DNA of 64,000 nucleotides from Rhodocytophaga aerolata (GTDB taxonomy: Bacteria; Bacteroidota; Bacteroidia; Cytophagales; 172606-1). This document shows positions 63,544 to 64,000 of the stretch, piece after piece. Position 1 is the stretch's first letter; each line of letters starts with the position of its first letter. A model generated the notes under the pieces. The model saw only the letters and a program-made list of their open reading frames with translations, was not told the DNA's origin and searched no databases. The translations under genes and the position numbers were made by a program. The DNA is taken from the NCBI RefSeq assembly GCF_030503435.1, contig NZ_JAUKPO010000008.1, forward strand, positions 62,001-126,000, written 5' to 3'.

Positions 63544-64000
63544 TTACAAAAGTTTTTTCACCGTTACTTTACTGGCAATAATCCAGCTGATAGCAGTCCA
63601 CAGCAATAAATGCCCGTACATAAGAAATAAGTGCCCGAAGCTTTTTTCTTCAAAAGCCGCCTGCAAAACGCCAATTCCCCCGGCCGAAGGAATAATAAAA
63701 TAATGCACCAGATCTCCAATTCCGAACAGGCTTAGAAAAGGAAGACCAGTCAGCACAAAAAAGGGGACGGAATACACCAATAGTTGATTGAAGGAACGGG
63801 TGAATGCCCCTACAGCGAAGCCAGCAAGCGAAAACATAAATGCAGATAAAAAAGCAGCTGCCAGCAAATGGAATAGATTGAAATCAGTTCCTTTGGTAGC
63901 AAAAGCCATTATAAACGAAATACCAGTTGCCAGCAAAGAAAGCAGCACTGTCTTTGACAGCAGATAGGTTTGGAATGGCAAGGGTAACACAGAAATAGCC
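63544..64000 (-). CDS. ABC-2-type exporter permease subunit, cut by window edge
   Basis: The frame is open to the window edge; what is visible is the C-terminal 152 codons (the GTG at 63990 is internal, not a start). It has five membrane helices and a loop reading AISVLPLPFQTYLLSK, matching the IRILPVKPLNLVLSR loop of the permease at 58758-59468, so it is most likely that protein's partner subunit. The ATPase gene is expected beyond the edge. Confidence 0.82.
   Translation of the reverse strand, partial: AISVLPLPFQTYLLSKTVLLSLLATGISFIMAFATKGTDFNLFHLLAAAFLSAFMFSLAGFAVGAFTRSFNQLLVYSVPFFVLTGLPFLSLFGIGDLVHYFIIPSAGGIGVLQAAFEEKSFGHLFLMYGHLLLWTAISWIIASKVTVKKLL

Overview
The window looks like chromosomal DNA of a member of the Bacteroidota, most likely a cytophagalean. 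The reasons are the mix of families (LytS/LytTR pair, BadF-type amino-sugar kinase next to MurQ, EtfBA followed by a bifunctional nuclease, CheB/CheR-PAS kinase, DUF5060 glycosidase), many short lipoproteins, the near absence of Shine-Dalgarno sequences, and a few upstream boxes resembling the Bacteroidota promoter TTTG-N18-21-TAnnTTTG. I saw no rRNA, tRNA, CRISPR array, insertion sequence or prophage. The taxonomic call is inference from gene content. Several genes have been given shorter starts than the longest open frame, because the longest frame began at TTG or GTG ahead of a better-placed start.

Layout. 0.2-3.5 kb: GT2 and GT39 glycosyltransferases and a PAP2 lipid phosphatase, a plausible lipid-linked sugar module. 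3.8-8.9 kb: an MFS transporter, then a complete ribose-type sugar ABC importer (binding lipoprotein, double ATPase, permease). 9-12.5 kb: SprT-like protein, an orphan, MurQ plus a BadF kinase (cell-wall amino-sugar recycling), and a small cytochrome b5-like protein. 12.6-19.9 kb: the RDD / SpoIIM-like / membrane / DUF4129 / DUF4350 / MoxR / DUF58 cluster. 20-30.8 kb: MsrB, a histone-tail-like protein, glutamate dehydrogenase, Nudix, a LigD-type polymerase with DUF72, a secreted phosphatase/nuclease, DinB and lipoproteins. 30.9-41.6 kb: housekeeping (PdxA, leucyl aminopeptidase, RsmA, PanB, RluA-type synthase) mixed with a diheme cytochrome, an HTH regulator, a DnaJ-domain membrane protein and an ArsC-like protein that lacks its cysteine. 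41.8-48.1 kb: LytS/LytTR pair, DUF3267, bifunctional nuclease, EtfA/EtfB, TPR and GNAT proteins. 48.2-55.7 kb: a light-sensing cluster made of heme oxygenase, a phytochrome with no output domain, a giant CheB/CheR-PAS-histidine kinase, a CheY-like regulator and a STAS protein. 55.8-64 kb: a PliI-like lipoprotein, a secreted DUF5060 glycosidase, and two ABC-2 permease genes (the second cut by the window edge) separated by an opposite-strand, overlapping three-gene cassette: N-formylglutamate-amidohydrolase-like protein, QEGLA/DUF1704 metalloprotein, and glutathione-synthase-like ATP-grasp ligase.

Most interesting. The last cassette pairs an ATP-grasp ligase with a relative of the eukaryotic tubulin-tyrosine carboxypeptidases (MATCAP) and a third amide-acting enzyme. 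This suggests a bacterial add/remove cycle on a peptide or protein end. The phytochrome cluster is a second candidate: the pigment enzyme and photosensor sit beside a kinase and a regulator through which a kinase-less phytochrome could signal. A 29-codon membrane-peptide frame with its own downstream intrinsic terminator (36.36-36.59 kb) lies in what would otherwise be called an empty gap.
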